From positions 1 to 55,875 of the forward strand of contig JAOUOP010000052.1 of assembly GCA_029880325.1 (NCBI GenBank): a DNA stretch of 55,875 nucleotides, given 5' to 3'. The position numbers and the translations under genes are program-made. The DNA comes from Myxococcales bacterium (lineage in GTDB: Bacteria > Myxococcota_A > Polyangia > Polyangiales > JAFGIB01). Below are positions 36,011 to 44,615 of the stretch, one piece after another (positions within the stretch are counted from its first letter, which is position 1; each line of letters starts with the position of its first letter). A model generated the notes under the pieces. The model was not told the origin of the DNA, made no database searches, and saw nothing but the letters and a program-made list of their open reading frames with translations.

Positions 36011-38281
36011 TCATCGCACCAGCGAAAGATGCGGTGCCGCCGCGTAGGCGCGCAGGTGGCCGCTCTCCTCGGCCACGTAGAACCAGCCGCGCTCATCGAC
36101 CAGGAGCCCATCGGGCACCAGATCGCACGACACCCGCGTCAGCTCTTCGCCGTCGTCGGGATTGAGTACGTGCAGCTGGGCGCTGGGCACGTAGAGGGCG
36201 CCCTCGTGCAAGATCGGCTCGAGCTTGCGCGGCACGTCGTCGGTCAGGGGATTGGCCAGGGCCCGCTTCCAGCGCGTCTCACCGCTTTCGAGATCGAGGC
36301 AGAGCACACGGCCGGCAGGGGTGTTGATGATGGCCGCGTCCTGGGTCCAAAGCACCTGGGCGCCGTTGTCGAGGCCGGGGTCGGAACAGCTGAAGCGGGT
36401 ATGACCACTTTTGGGTTCAAGTGCCAGAAGCCGCGCACTGCGCGAGCGCCCAAAGGGCACCAGCACCGTGCCCTCGTCGGCGACCGGCTCGCGGCTGGGC
36501 GCCGCCGGCAGCGGTCGTTGCCACAGCAGCCGCCCGCTGAAGAGATCGATGGCATAGACCGCACCGCCACCACCGCCAGGCTCGCCGGCCACCGCCACCA
36601 CCACACGCCCACTGATGGCCGCCGGCAGCGAAAAGCGCACGCTCTCGCTGAAACGCCACACCAGCTCGCCGCTGGCCACGTCGAGCGCATCCACCGTGCC
36701 ATGACCGGAAGTGACCACCAGCACCCGGCCCTTGCACACCAGGTTGACTTCGCCCTGGCCCCGCGCGCGCACGTTCCAGCGCGGCTGACCGGTGCGCAGA
36801 TCCACCGCCGCCAGACGCTGGCGCGCCTCGGGCACGATCGCCACCGGCGGCAGCTCACCGCCGCCCGCGAAGATCGCGCCCTGCACGCCACTGCCGGAAG
36901 TCGCGATCGGACAGCGGGCGTATACCTCACCATCCTCCACGTCGAGCAGCTCCAGCTCGCCTTCGGGCAGGTGGCGGATCAGGCTGCCGCCGATGAGCGC
37001 GGCGCTGCTTCCGGCGCTGGGCTGCGACCACAGCACCTCGCCGTCGCCGCGCGACAGGGCCAACGTCATCTTCTGACTCGAGATGATCAGCCGATCATCG
37101 ACCAGAAACGAACTGCCGGCGTCGAGCCCATCGACCTCGGCGCTCCAGCGCTCGGTGTAGCGCAGGCGCGTGCGGCGCTCGACTTTCAGCTCGCTGGCCG
37201 GCGTCTCGTGCACACGCCTGTCGGGCTCGGGCTCCGACAACCTCAAGCGCTCCGGATCCTGGTTTTCGAAACCGTCGAGACGGTCGCGCGAGCGGATGAT
37301 GCGGCGGAGCTTGCGGATCTCGGCGCGCAGGGCTTTGACTCGCAGGTTGTGGGTCTGACGGCGGTCGACCGAGATCAACTTGCGCATCAGGTCCGAAGCC
37401 AGGCGCAGAATCGGCAACGCCGCTTGGTCGACGTCGAGCAGCGGCCAGGTCAGGCTCTGCTCACGGCCGCTGTTCAGGGTCAGCCGCACGGGTTCACCGC
37501 GCGAGCGCCGCACGGCGATGGAAAAACTGCCGCTGCGCAGACGCACGTGCACGTTGCGATCGGCCTGCCAGGCGTCGATCAGAGCGCGCACGGCAGCCAC
37601 CATGCGCTGGGCAGCGAGCACGATGGGCCCCTCGAAGATGGTGCGCTGGCTGCCGCCACAGAACGTCCACAGCCGGCCTTCGAAGAGCAGGGCGTGAACA
37701 TCGTCGAAGGCGTGGCTGGCGGTGGCCTGATCCACCGAGGGTCGAATCATGGCTTCGAAGCCGAAGGCCAGCGGAATCTGCGGTCCGGGGTCGGTCAGAC
37801 TGCCACCGCTACAAGCCACGGAGGCGACCTCGGCATGGGGGTCGCTGGCCAACTGCGTCGCGCGCAGGCGATCGCAGAGCTTGTGCAGGGCGGCGCCGTT
37901 GACTTCACCGCTCTCCAGCTCGGCCATGGCGCGACCGGCCACGGTGCAGGCGTCGAGTAGCTCGCGCAGGGCGATGGCGCGCTCGCGCAAGTACACCGTG
38001 GGTGAGCCCTCGGTGCTGTAGCAATCGATGAGCAAACGCGGACCGCGACGTAAAAGCGCATACTCGATGGGTTCGGCCCCGAGCGGCAGGATCACGCGGT
38101 TGCGACGTCCCGAAGCGAGGGCACTGACGCCGGCGACGAGGTCGGCGAATGCCGGCAGCTGGCGCGGGCCTGGAGTGGCTCCGAGCAGCAGCTTGCGCAG
38201 GGCGTCGAATGGATCGCAGGCCGGCTGCAACGTAACGAAGCGGCTGCCCAAGTCGTGGCGTTGGAGGTTTTCTTCGAGCAT
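36011..38281 (-). CDS. PQQ-type beta-propeller protein, cytoplasmic, unknown role
   Basis: 756 residues without a signal peptide. The N-terminal half (about 1-370) is unrecognised, helical toward its end, with Arg/Lys-rich RAEIRKLRRIIRSRD. The C-terminal half has repeated PQQ-like blades: DGEVLWSQP, TGQPRWNVRARG, SGELVWRFSE, SGRLLWQRPLP, SGETRWKRALA. Such blades usually mediate binding. It overlaps the cytochrome-like lipoprotein gene at its 3' end. A cytosolic propeller with an exported heme partner is an odd pair; the propeller may be a scaffold or may bind an unusual cofactor. Confidence 0.72.
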   Translation of the reverse strand: MLEENLQRHDLGSRFVTLQPACDPFDALRKLLLGATPGPRQLPAFADLVAGVSALASGRRNRVILPLGAEPIEYALLRRGPRLLIDCYSTEGSPTVYLRERAIALRELLDACTVAGRAMAELESGEVNGAALHKLCDRLRATQLASDPHAEVASVACSGGSLTDPGPQIPLAFGFEAMIRPSVDQATASHAFDDVHALLFEGRLWTFCGGSQRTIFEGPIVLAAQRMVAAVRALIDAWQADRNVHVRLRSGSFSIAVRRSRGEPVRLTLNSGREQSLTWPLLDVDQAALPILRLASDLMRKLISVDRRQTHNLRVKALRAEIRKLRRIIRSRDRLDGFENQDPERLRLSEPEPDRRVHETPASELKVERRTRLRYTERWSAEVDGLDAGSSFLVDDRLIISSQKMTLALSRGDGEVLWSQPSAGSSAALIGGSLIRHLPEGELELLDVEDGEVYARCPIATSGSGVQGAIFAGGGELPPVAIVPEARQRLAAVDLRTGQPRWNVRARGQGEVNLVCKGRVLVVTSGHGTVDALDVASGELVWRFSESVRFSLPAAISGRVVVAVAGEPGGGGGAVYAIDLFSGRLLWQRPLPAAPSREPVADEGTVLVPFGRSRSARLLALEPKSGHTRFSCSDPGLDNGAQVLWTQDAAIINTPAGRVLCLDLESGETRWKRALANPLTDDVPRKLEPILHEGALYVPSAQLHVLNPDDGEELTRVSCDLVPDGLLVDERGWFYVAEESGHLRAYAAAPHLSLVR

Positions 38282-38380
38282 CGCGGAAGGTCGACCAACG
38301 AGCCGACGTGGCCCATGGTAGTAGCCACGCCCACATGCGGAAAATTATCCGCGCCCCCACTGATCTTCCGTTCTGACGCG

Positions 38381-39601
38381 CTACAAAAATTTGCGTCTGG
38401 CCCGCGCTTCCTCGGCCAGCTCACGAAAGGCGCGTGCAAAGCCCGCCTCGCTGTGGTGATCGCGGATGTGACGCTGTGCGGCAGTGCCCAGCTCACGACG
38501 CCTTGGCGCATCGGCGAGCAGCGCGTGAACGGCTGCGGCCATCGCATGGACATCATCATCTTTGACCATTTCAACTGCATGTTGAACTGGCAGGCCGGCC
38601 GTGGCGCGCACCGTGGCGACGGTGGCCAGGCCGCGCCCCATGGCATCGAGCAACTTGATGGGTAGACCGCCGGGCGCGCGCCTTGGCACCAGCGCGAGCT
38701 GGGCGGCTCGATGCAGCTGCACGCGCAGCAGCTCGTCGCCGAGCTTGCGCAGGTGCACGCGCCCTGCGAGCCCGCGTCGCCTGGCGGCCTGCAGCACGGG
38801 GCGCCCGTCGCTGTCGCTGGCGATGAGCAGATGGACATCACTTTGACGCGATGCGAGCAGCGCCAGGGCATCGAGCAACGATTGCCAACCCTGGTATCCA
38901 TCGAGATTGCCCGCATAGAGCAGAAGCGCGCCGCTCTCGGGCAGAGCGAGGAGGCGACGGGCGCTCAAGCACAGGGCGCGCTGGGTTTCGTCGTGACACG
39001 GCGGCCCATCGGGATCAACCGGCCAGGGCAGCGGTAGCGGGGTGATGCTCGCGTTTGGGGCAAGCCGCTTCAGCCGCGAAGCCAGGAGCGGCGAGACGGT
39101 GGCCACCGCATCGAAGCGGCGCAGGAGAAAGGCGTCGAGTGCGGCGCCCGAGAGGCGCGCCGGCAGACCGAGTGCCTTGGATGCGTAGCGGGGCACGTAA
39201 TGGGGCAGCTCGGCGCCGAGATCGGTGTGGGCGAAGAAGATGCGAAGCCTGCGCGACGGCAGCGTTGCGAGCGCGGCTTCCACATGGTGGGCGACGAGCA
39301 ACTCGGGCTCCAGGCGTCGCTCGAGCGCGGGTAGCTGCAGCGACAGGCGCGCGTCGAGCAGCAGCTTGCCCGGATGGGGCCCCGAACGCAGTGGCGTCAC
39401 GCCCGGGATGGTTCCGCTGCGGTAGATGGGAAAGGGAGGCGGCGGCCCGGGTCGTTGTTGACCGTGGGCGTAACAGAACAGGGCTGCTGTGCGGTCATGG
39501 GCGTTGAGCGCCCGCAGCATCGTGGCGAGCACCGCCTGGGTTCCCTGGGGGCTCGGGAATGGCAGGGCTGCGATGTGGAGGCTCAGACCCCGCTCGCTCA
39601 C
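38381..39601 (-). CDS. GT4-family glycosyltransferase
   Basis: 406 residues with the GT-B look: an N-terminal Gly-rich start (LPFPSPQGTQAVL), and in the C-terminal half LLLYAGNLDGYQGWQSLL and GGLPIKLLDAMGRGLATVAT, the GT4 nucleotide-sugar-binding region (Asp/Lys in place of the usual first Glu). No signal peptide; membrane-associated cytoplasmic enzyme. The start overlaps the stop of the phosphodiesterase gene by 4 bp, forming a three-gene operon. Sugar and acceptor unknown; the neighbours suggest a surface glycan or lipid. Confidence 0.8.
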   Translation of the reverse strand: MSERGLSLHIAALPFPSPQGTQAVLATMLRALNAHDRTAALFCYAHGQQRPGPPPPFPIYRSGTIPGVTPLRSGPHPGKLLLDARLSLQLPALERRLEPELLVAHHVEAALATLPSRRLRIFFAHTDLGAELPHYVPRYASKALGLPARLSGAALDAFLLRRFDAVATVSPLLASRLKRLAPNASITPLPLPWPVDPDGPPCHDETQRALCLSARRLLALPESGALLLYAGNLDGYQGWQSLLDALALLASRQSDVHLLIASDSDGRPVLQAARRRGLAGRVHLRKLGDELLRVQLHRAAQLALVPRRAPGGLPIKLLDAMGRGLATVATVRATAGLPVQHAVEMVKDDDVHAMAAAVHALLADAPRRRELGTAAQRHIRDHHSEAGFARAFRELAEEARARRKFL

Positions 39602-41304
39602 TCGATGTACCCCAGGGCGCGCAGGCGGGCGGCCACGCTGGCCTCGCCGGCGGAATCGCGCGCCGCCGCGACCCTGGGCTCGACCTCGGGGGCCACGAGC
39701 TCGGCCGTTGCGAGGGCCGCCCCCAGCGTAAGCCGCCGGCCGCGGCTGCCGGAGGGCGGGGCCACGCCCAGCCGTGCGAGCACGGTGACCGCCGCATCTT
39801 CCACCGAAGCCTCGATGCGCCCCATGGACTCGACCTGCGGGCCCGCCGCCACGAAGAGGCCGCGGCTGCGGTGGCTGCCCGCCAAGCTGCGGCCCTTGCG
39901 ACCGAGGTACTCGGCCGGCGGGATGCGCCCGAAGATCGCCGACGCCGGGCCGTACTCGGCAGCGCTCGCCGACGGCATCACGTTGTAGCTGTAGCCGCGG
40001 TCGAGTTCGAGTTCCACGATCAGATCTGGCGCCCGTTCCACGAAGGTCCCCGCGTAGAGTTCCTCGCGGGCGTGCAGCGCGCGCAAGACCGGGCGCCCCG
40101 TGTCGGGATCGCGCAGATCCCCGAGAACTCCCTCGATGCGCTCGCGCAGCCTCGCTCGCTCCGTGGAGACGAGCTGGCCACGGCTTTCGCGGCCCCGCAG
40201 GTTGTAATGGATGGCCGGGAAATAATTCAACTCATCGCTAAACGCCAGCGTGTGCTCCATGTCGATGCTTCCGAAGCGCACGCGCGATTCCAGCCAGCTC
40301 GGCAGCCAGCTGCCGGCGGCGCGAAAGATCTCTTCGCGAAGGCGTGGAGGCAACCGGCGCAGGGCCGTGTGCTTGAGGCCCGAGAGCAGCTCGGCGCGGG
40401 CTCCGGCCCGCTGATGGCGCAGGACCCCGGCCGCTTCGAGCGCGTTATTCAGGTAGAGCACCTTGTCGGAGGCACCGCCGAAGCCGTGATCGCTGGCCAC
40501 CGTCAGTTCCACCCCATCGCCACCAGCGGCCTCGAGCAGGCGGCCCAGGGCCCGGTCGAGCGCCTCATACACGCGCGGCAGCGCCTCGCGCAGGAAGGGG
40601 CCTGTGCCCCTTGGATGGCGCGGAGAGTCGACGTCGAACAACGACCACAGGTGATGGCTGGCGGTGTCGCTCTCGCCGAAGTAGACCGCGAAGAGATCCC
40701 AGCGCTGCCTCGACAAAAGCTGCACGGCCAGCTCGGCGCGACGTTCGATGCGGGCGATCAGGGCGTCGGGCAAGGCCGCATGCCAGTGGGGCGAATCGGC
40801 GGCGAACTCATCGACGTCATCGAAACGATGGGGGCCGAAGCGGGCCTCGAGTTCGGCGTGCAGGCTGGGCGGCCACACGAAACTGCCATCGGCGCTGAAG
40901 GCCACCGGCGAGTCCCAGCCGCTGATGAAGGCGCCGTGACGCAGGCGTTCGGGGGGATAGGTGGCGGGAAAGAAGAGGCAAGCGCAGCGCTTGCCGAGGG
41001 CATCGAGACGGGCTGCGAAGGTGGGCGCCGCGCGCACGCTGCCGCCCGTAAAGCGCACGCGATAGTCGCTACGGGTGGTGAAGTCGAAGACACCGTGCTC
41101 GCCCGGACCCAGAGCCGTCAATAGCGTCGTCCAATTGGGCAGCGTGGCAGGCGGCTGCAAAACGCGCATTGCCGCCCACGCGCCACGCTCCATGGCGGCA
41201 AAGAGGTTCGGCAGGCGCCGGGCGCCCAGGCGTTCGATCAACGCCAGGTCGCCGCCGTCCAAACCCACGAGCAAGCTGTGGGCACCTCGCGGTGCCCGGT
41301 TCAC
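39598..41304 (-). CDS. Alkaline-phosphatase-superfamily phosphodiesterase/nucleotidase (second copy)
   Basis: 568 residues from GTG 41304, whose GTGA overlaps the upstream stop. Metal-site segment SLLVGLDGGDLALIE, nucleophile region ATLPNWTTLLTALGPGEHG (Thr as nucleophile), and VASDHGFGGA near the second metal site. The C-terminal end is GRKGRSLAGSHRSRGLFVAAG. It resembles type I phosphodiesterase/nucleotide pyrophosphatases (Pfam PF01663-like). No signal peptide is visible, so substrate access is cytoplasmic. Coupled on both sides to the neighbouring genes. Confidence 0.8.
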   Translation of the reverse strand: MNRAPRGAHSLLVGLDGGDLALIERLGARRLPNLFAAMERGAWAAMRVLQPPATLPNWTTLLTALGPGEHGVFDFTTRSDYRVRFTGGSVRAAPTFAARLDALGKRCACLFFPATYPPERLRHGAFISGWDSPVAFSADGSFVWPPSLHAELEARFGPHRFDDVDEFAADSPHWHAALPDALIARIERRAELAVQLLSRQRWDLFAVYFGESDTASHHLWSLFDVDSPRHPRGTGPFLREALPRVYEALDRALGRLLEAAGGDGVELTVASDHGFGGASDKVLYLNNALEAAGVLRHQRAGARAELLSGLKHTALRRLPPRLREEIFRAAGSWLPSWLESRVRFGSIDMEHTLAFSDELNYFPAIHYNLRGRESRGQLVSTERARLRERIEGVLGDLRDPDTGRPVLRALHAREELYAGTFVERAPDLIVELELDRGYSYNVMPSASAAEYGPASAIFGRIPPAEYLGRKGRSLAGSHRSRGLFVAAGPQVESMGRIEASVEDAAVTVLARLGVAPPSGSRGRRLTLGAALATAELVAPEVEPRVAAARDSAGEASVAARLRALGYIE

Positions 41305-42716
41305 GGCCCGGCGGCTCCCCGAAGCTCGCCTCGGCTGCGGTCGACACCCAGCAGATCCTCGCGCGTGTCGATGCCCATCAGGCCCAAGATCGTCTGGTGC
41401 ACATCGTAAATCGCCGCGCCCTCCAAAACTCCGCGCCGCTGCCCGCGGGCACCGGCCAGAACGAAGACGCCGTCCCAATCGTGATTGCAGGCGTCGGGGC
41501 CGCTGTCGTTATGCTCCTGCACGATCGGGTAGCGGCCGGCCGGACCGACCGTCGCGATCGCCCGATAGTCCAAATCTCCGAAGAATGCCATCAGGTCCGG
41601 CGGTTGGCCGCGGCAGGCGCGGTAGTGCTGCTGGGGACGCAGCAGGCGGTGGGACAGCACCTCGCCATCGCGACCAGGCAGCGCGCCCAGCGCCTCGGAT
41701 AGGGCTTCGAGTTCGGCCTCGAAATCGGCCTCGGCGACGATGCCGCGGGGCTCGCGCCCGACCCGATTCAAATGAATGCGCGCGTAGTAGCCGCCCTCGG
41801 CCCAAGCCCGCGTGCGCGCCCAGTCGATCGACAGCGCTGCCGCTGGGGTGACTTCCGTGGGCTCTTCCTCAAAGCAAAGGTATCCCTGCTCCATCAACCA
41901 CTGGTTGACAGCGATGGCACCGTGCAAGGGCCGGGCGCCGTGATCGCTGGCCACGATCACGGCGGTGCCCGGCTGCAGCGAAGACAAGAACTCGCCCACC
42001 TGACGATCGAGGGTTCGGTAGTAGTCGACGGCGGCTTCGCGCAGGGGATCGCTCCCATCGTGGGCGGGGCTATCGGGATCGAGCAGATGATAGCAACCGT
42101 GGTGCAGGCGGTCGGTGCCGACTTCCACCATCAGCATCAGGTCGGGCTGCTCCCGCGTGTAGAGGTAGCGCGCGATGTCGAAGTGCTGGGCGGTCATGGT
42201 CGACAGCTCGGCGATGAGCGCGGCGCCGTCGAGCTTGCGAAAGTCCGCCACGTCCATGCGGTAGTCGCCAAAGCGTGCGCGCAGCTCGGAGCCGAGTCGT
42301 CGCGGCTCGGTAAAAATGCTGTCGGCACCCGGCGTCAGCAAACATGAAACCAAAGCGCCCTCGATCGGCGGTGGCGGATGGCTCGGCGGCACGAAAAGCG
42401 AAAGTGTGCGCCCGCCGGCCGCCCCCACGCGATCCCAGACGCGCGCCCCCAGCACATCGCCACTGTGGACCACGCGCTGGGTCACGGCGCCGGCTTCCCG
42501 TGTGCGAAAACCGTAGAGTCCGAGTTCACCCGGGTCGCGACCGCTGAACATACAGCTCCAGGCCGGCACCGTAATCGGCGGCGCGCACGAACGCAGCGCG
42601 CCGTGGAGCCCGCCTTCGACCAGCGCAGAGAGATTCGGCAGCTCCGCACCGAGGGGCCCGAAAAGAAAGCTCGGCGGCACGCAATCGAGGCCCAAAACGA
42701 CAACCTTCTGGCCCAT
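41301..42716 (-). CDS. Alkaline-phosphatase-superfamily phosphodiesterase/nucleotidase (first copy)
   Basis: 471 residues from ATG 42716. VVVLGLDCVPPSFLFG at the N-terminus, PPITVPAWSCMFSGRDPGE holding the Thr nucleophile, VEVGTDRLHHGCYH (metal ligands), and VIVASDHGARPLHG. Close in plan to the second copy but clearly diverged, so they likely handle different substrates or work in series. No signal peptide. First gene of the operon; divergent from the repeat protein at 42907. Confidence 0.82.
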   Translation of the reverse strand: MGQKVVVLGLDCVPPSFLFGPLGAELPNLSALVEGGLHGALRSCAPPITVPAWSCMFSGRDPGELGLYGFRTREAGAVTQRVVHSGDVLGARVWDRVGAAGGRTLSLFVPPSHPPPPIEGALVSCLLTPGADSIFTEPRRLGSELRARFGDYRMDVADFRKLDGAALIAELSTMTAQHFDIARYLYTREQPDLMLMVEVGTDRLHHGCYHLLDPDSPAHDGSDPLREAAVDYYRTLDRQVGEFLSSLQPGTAVIVASDHGARPLHGAIAVNQWLMEQGYLCFEEEPTEVTPAAALSIDWARTRAWAEGGYYARIHLNRVGREPRGIVAEADFEAELEALSEALGALPGRDGEVLSHRLLRPQQHYRACRGQPPDLMAFFGDLDYRAIATVGPAGRYPIVQEHNDSGPDACNHDWDGVFVLAGARGQRRGVLEGAAIYDVHQTILGLMGIDTREDLLGVDRSRGELRGAAGP

Positions 42717-42906
42717 GGGCCGATGGTTGGCCAGCTGCGCCCGGGGGGCAAGGGCGATTTGGGCTGATGCCCGGATTGCCGTGCAGAGGCGATGGTGAAA
42801 AGGCGACACGGGCAGCGGGCAGGGCTACCGTTGTCCGCCATGGGACCCGTCGACACGGGAGACGTCGGAAGCCGCGCAAACAGACGATCGCAACTCGGGA
42901 GCTACC

Positions 42907-43827
42907 GTGACACAGGATGATCCGCAGCGGGCACCCGCGCAGCCTCGAATGTGGGCACGGCCCTGGACACGCGCCCGGTGGTGGGTCCTGGCCCTGGGCC
43001 TATGCGCCCTGCTCCTATGGCTGCTTGGCCCACTCGAGCGCGTCGTAATCACAATAGACGTCGGTCATGGCGTCCACGTTTCCACTGAAAACGCCGTGCC
43101 CTTTGTCACACGCCTGAGCGAACAGGTGAAGGTGCAGCTCGACAAGGAGTTGGAAGTCGAAGCCAGCCTCGGCAAGGCGCTCTCTATCCCGCTCGACGAG
43201 ACGCTCAGCGTGCCCATCGACACGACGATCGACGTGCCACTCGATAGTGACATCCACGTCAAGCAAGTCCTGGACATCCGCACCACCGTTGCGCTCGATC
43301 TGAAGCTCGGCGACAAAGAGCTTCAGATCGACCGCCTGCGCATTCCCATCGACGACGAGATCTTCATCGACGACGTGGTGAAGGTCAAGACCGTGCTGCC
43401 GCTGGATACGACGGTCGCCAGCGTGCTCGGCATCGAGGTTCCCGTAAAGGCGCAGTTGCCCGTCGAGATGGAAGTGCCGATCAAGCAAAAGCTGCGCGTG
43501 CGCGACACCCTCGGGGTCCAGGTCAAGGACCTGAAGGCGCGCTTGCGTACCGAGGTGCCGCTGTCGCTGAAGATTCCGATCGACCAGGATGTGGGGGTCA
43601 CGGGCAAGCTTCGCGTCCCGGTCCGGAAAACCCTGCCGATTCGAATACAGCAAACGATCACCGCACCCGTGGCCGGCACGATTCCGGTGCGCATCCAGCT
43701 CGAGCAATCGCTCCCCGTACTGCTCGACGCGGAGCTGGCGAGCGAAGTCAGAATCGACCAAAGCGTTCCCGTGCGTCTGGGTCAAATCCGCCTCGATATC
43801 GATTCGCTGGGAGTGGAAGTCGAGTGA
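42907..43827 (+). CDS. Membrane-anchored protein of octad-type beta repeats
   Basis: 306 residues from GTG 42907. A single uncleaved TM helix (about 24-43, WWVLALGLCALLLWLLG) leaves the rest periplasmic. The exterior is one long run of short alternating units, clearest at 92-119: IPLDETLS, VPIDTTID, VPLDSDIH, an eight-residue (I/V)P(L/I)Dxx(L/I)x repeat. Later parts repeat the same idea at less regular spacing (VPVKAQLPVEMEVPIK; IPIDQDVGV; LPIRIQQTI). The regular alternation predicts a continuous beta structure. I recognise no family. Divergent from the phosphodiesterase operon. Confidence 0.75.
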   Translation: MTQDDPQRAPAQPRMWARPWTRARWWVLALGLCALLLWLLGPLERVVITIDVGHGVHVSTENAVPFVTRLSEQVKVQLDKELEVEASLGKALSIPLDETLSVPIDTTIDVPLDSDIHVKQVLDIRTTVALDLKLGDKELQIDRLRIPIDDEIFIDDVVKVKTVLPLDTTVASVLGIEVPVKAQLPVEMEVPIKQKLRVRDTLGVQVKDLKARLRTEVPLSLKIPIDQDVGVTGKLRVPVRKTLPIRIQQTITAPVAGTIPVRIQLEQSLPVLLDAELASEVRIDQSVPVRLGQIRLDIDSLGVEVE

Positions 43828-43853
43828 CGCAAAGGACCGCAAAGAAACCGCGT

Positions 43854-44615
43854 TCACCAGGCGAAGAGTGCATCGATGAACGGCAGGTAGTGAAACTGCA
43901 TCCCGGGGGGATAGCGAGCGTACTCGAAGCGCGCACCGGCCTCGAGCGCCACGTGCTCAGCGAGCAGCCATCGCAGAGATAGCCCCGGCTCCAGACTGAA
44001 ACCGCCGTCGACCACGGGCAGGAAGAAGAGCTTCACGTCGGCCGCCAGCCGAAAACGCGCGCCGAGCATGGCCTCGTAGCCCAGCCCGGCGCGGTAGACG
44101 GCGGTCGTCTTCAGCACCGCGAAGCGCGCGTACAGGAAGGGAAAGTCCAGCAGCGGCATGCCCTCGGCGGAGCCACGCGGCGCGACCGAGATGCCCGCGC
44201 TGAGGGTCAAGAGCTGCTCGGGCATCCATTCGGCAGTTGCCAGGGCGTCCATGTCCAAAACCAGCACCTGCGGCACGCGGCTGTCTTCGGGCAACAGCCC
44301 CAGCGCCCCCTCCCCGGCGAGCAGATCGAGCAGCGGCTTGGGATAGCTCAGACGCCCCACAGCAGCGCTCGAGTAGCGCCCGCGCTCGAAGAAGCGCCAC
44401 TTGGCCTGAAGCTGTGGGTTTACGAGCATCAGGATATGACTCGACAGCTCCAGCCCGTCGTGGAGGCCATAGCGCACGGGCTGAAAGACGCCCGTTTCGA
44501 TGCGCCCCTCTGGCAGCGTGCGAGTGCTGTCGCTGGATACGACCAGGGGCTCGGCCAGCGCGCGACCGCAGAAGATCGCCCACAGGCATAGAAGAGCGGC
44601 GAACAGCCGGCTCAT
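43854..44615 (-). CDS. Secreted outer-membrane-barrel-like protein
   Basis: 253 residues. Signal peptide (LLCLWAIFCGRALA). The remainder has alternating-strand character with aromatic ends, including FFERGRYSSAAVGRLSY, ARFAVLKTTAVYRAGLGYE and a C-terminal FHYLPFIDALFAW ending in an aromatic residue, as outer-membrane barrels do. No specific family is recognised. The start overlaps the EEP lipoprotein stop by 4 bp. Confidence 0.65.
   Translation of the reverse strand: MSRLFAALLCLWAIFCGRALAEPLVVSSDSTRTLPEGRIETGVFQPVRYGLHDGLELSSHILMLVNPQLQAKWRFFERGRYSSAAVGRLSYPKPLLDLLAGEGALGLLPEDSRVPQVLVLDMDALATAEWMPEQLLTLSAGISVAPRGSAEGMPLLDFPFLYARFAVLKTTAVYRAGLGYEAMLGARFRLAADVKLFFLPVVDGGFSLEPGLSLRWLLAEHVALEAGARFEYARYPPGMQFHYLPFIDALFAW

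Noticed and set aside
36029..37960. A 643-residue plus-strand frame
   Set aside because: Antisense of the propeller gene; His/Gln-rich composition typical of shadow frames at high GC.
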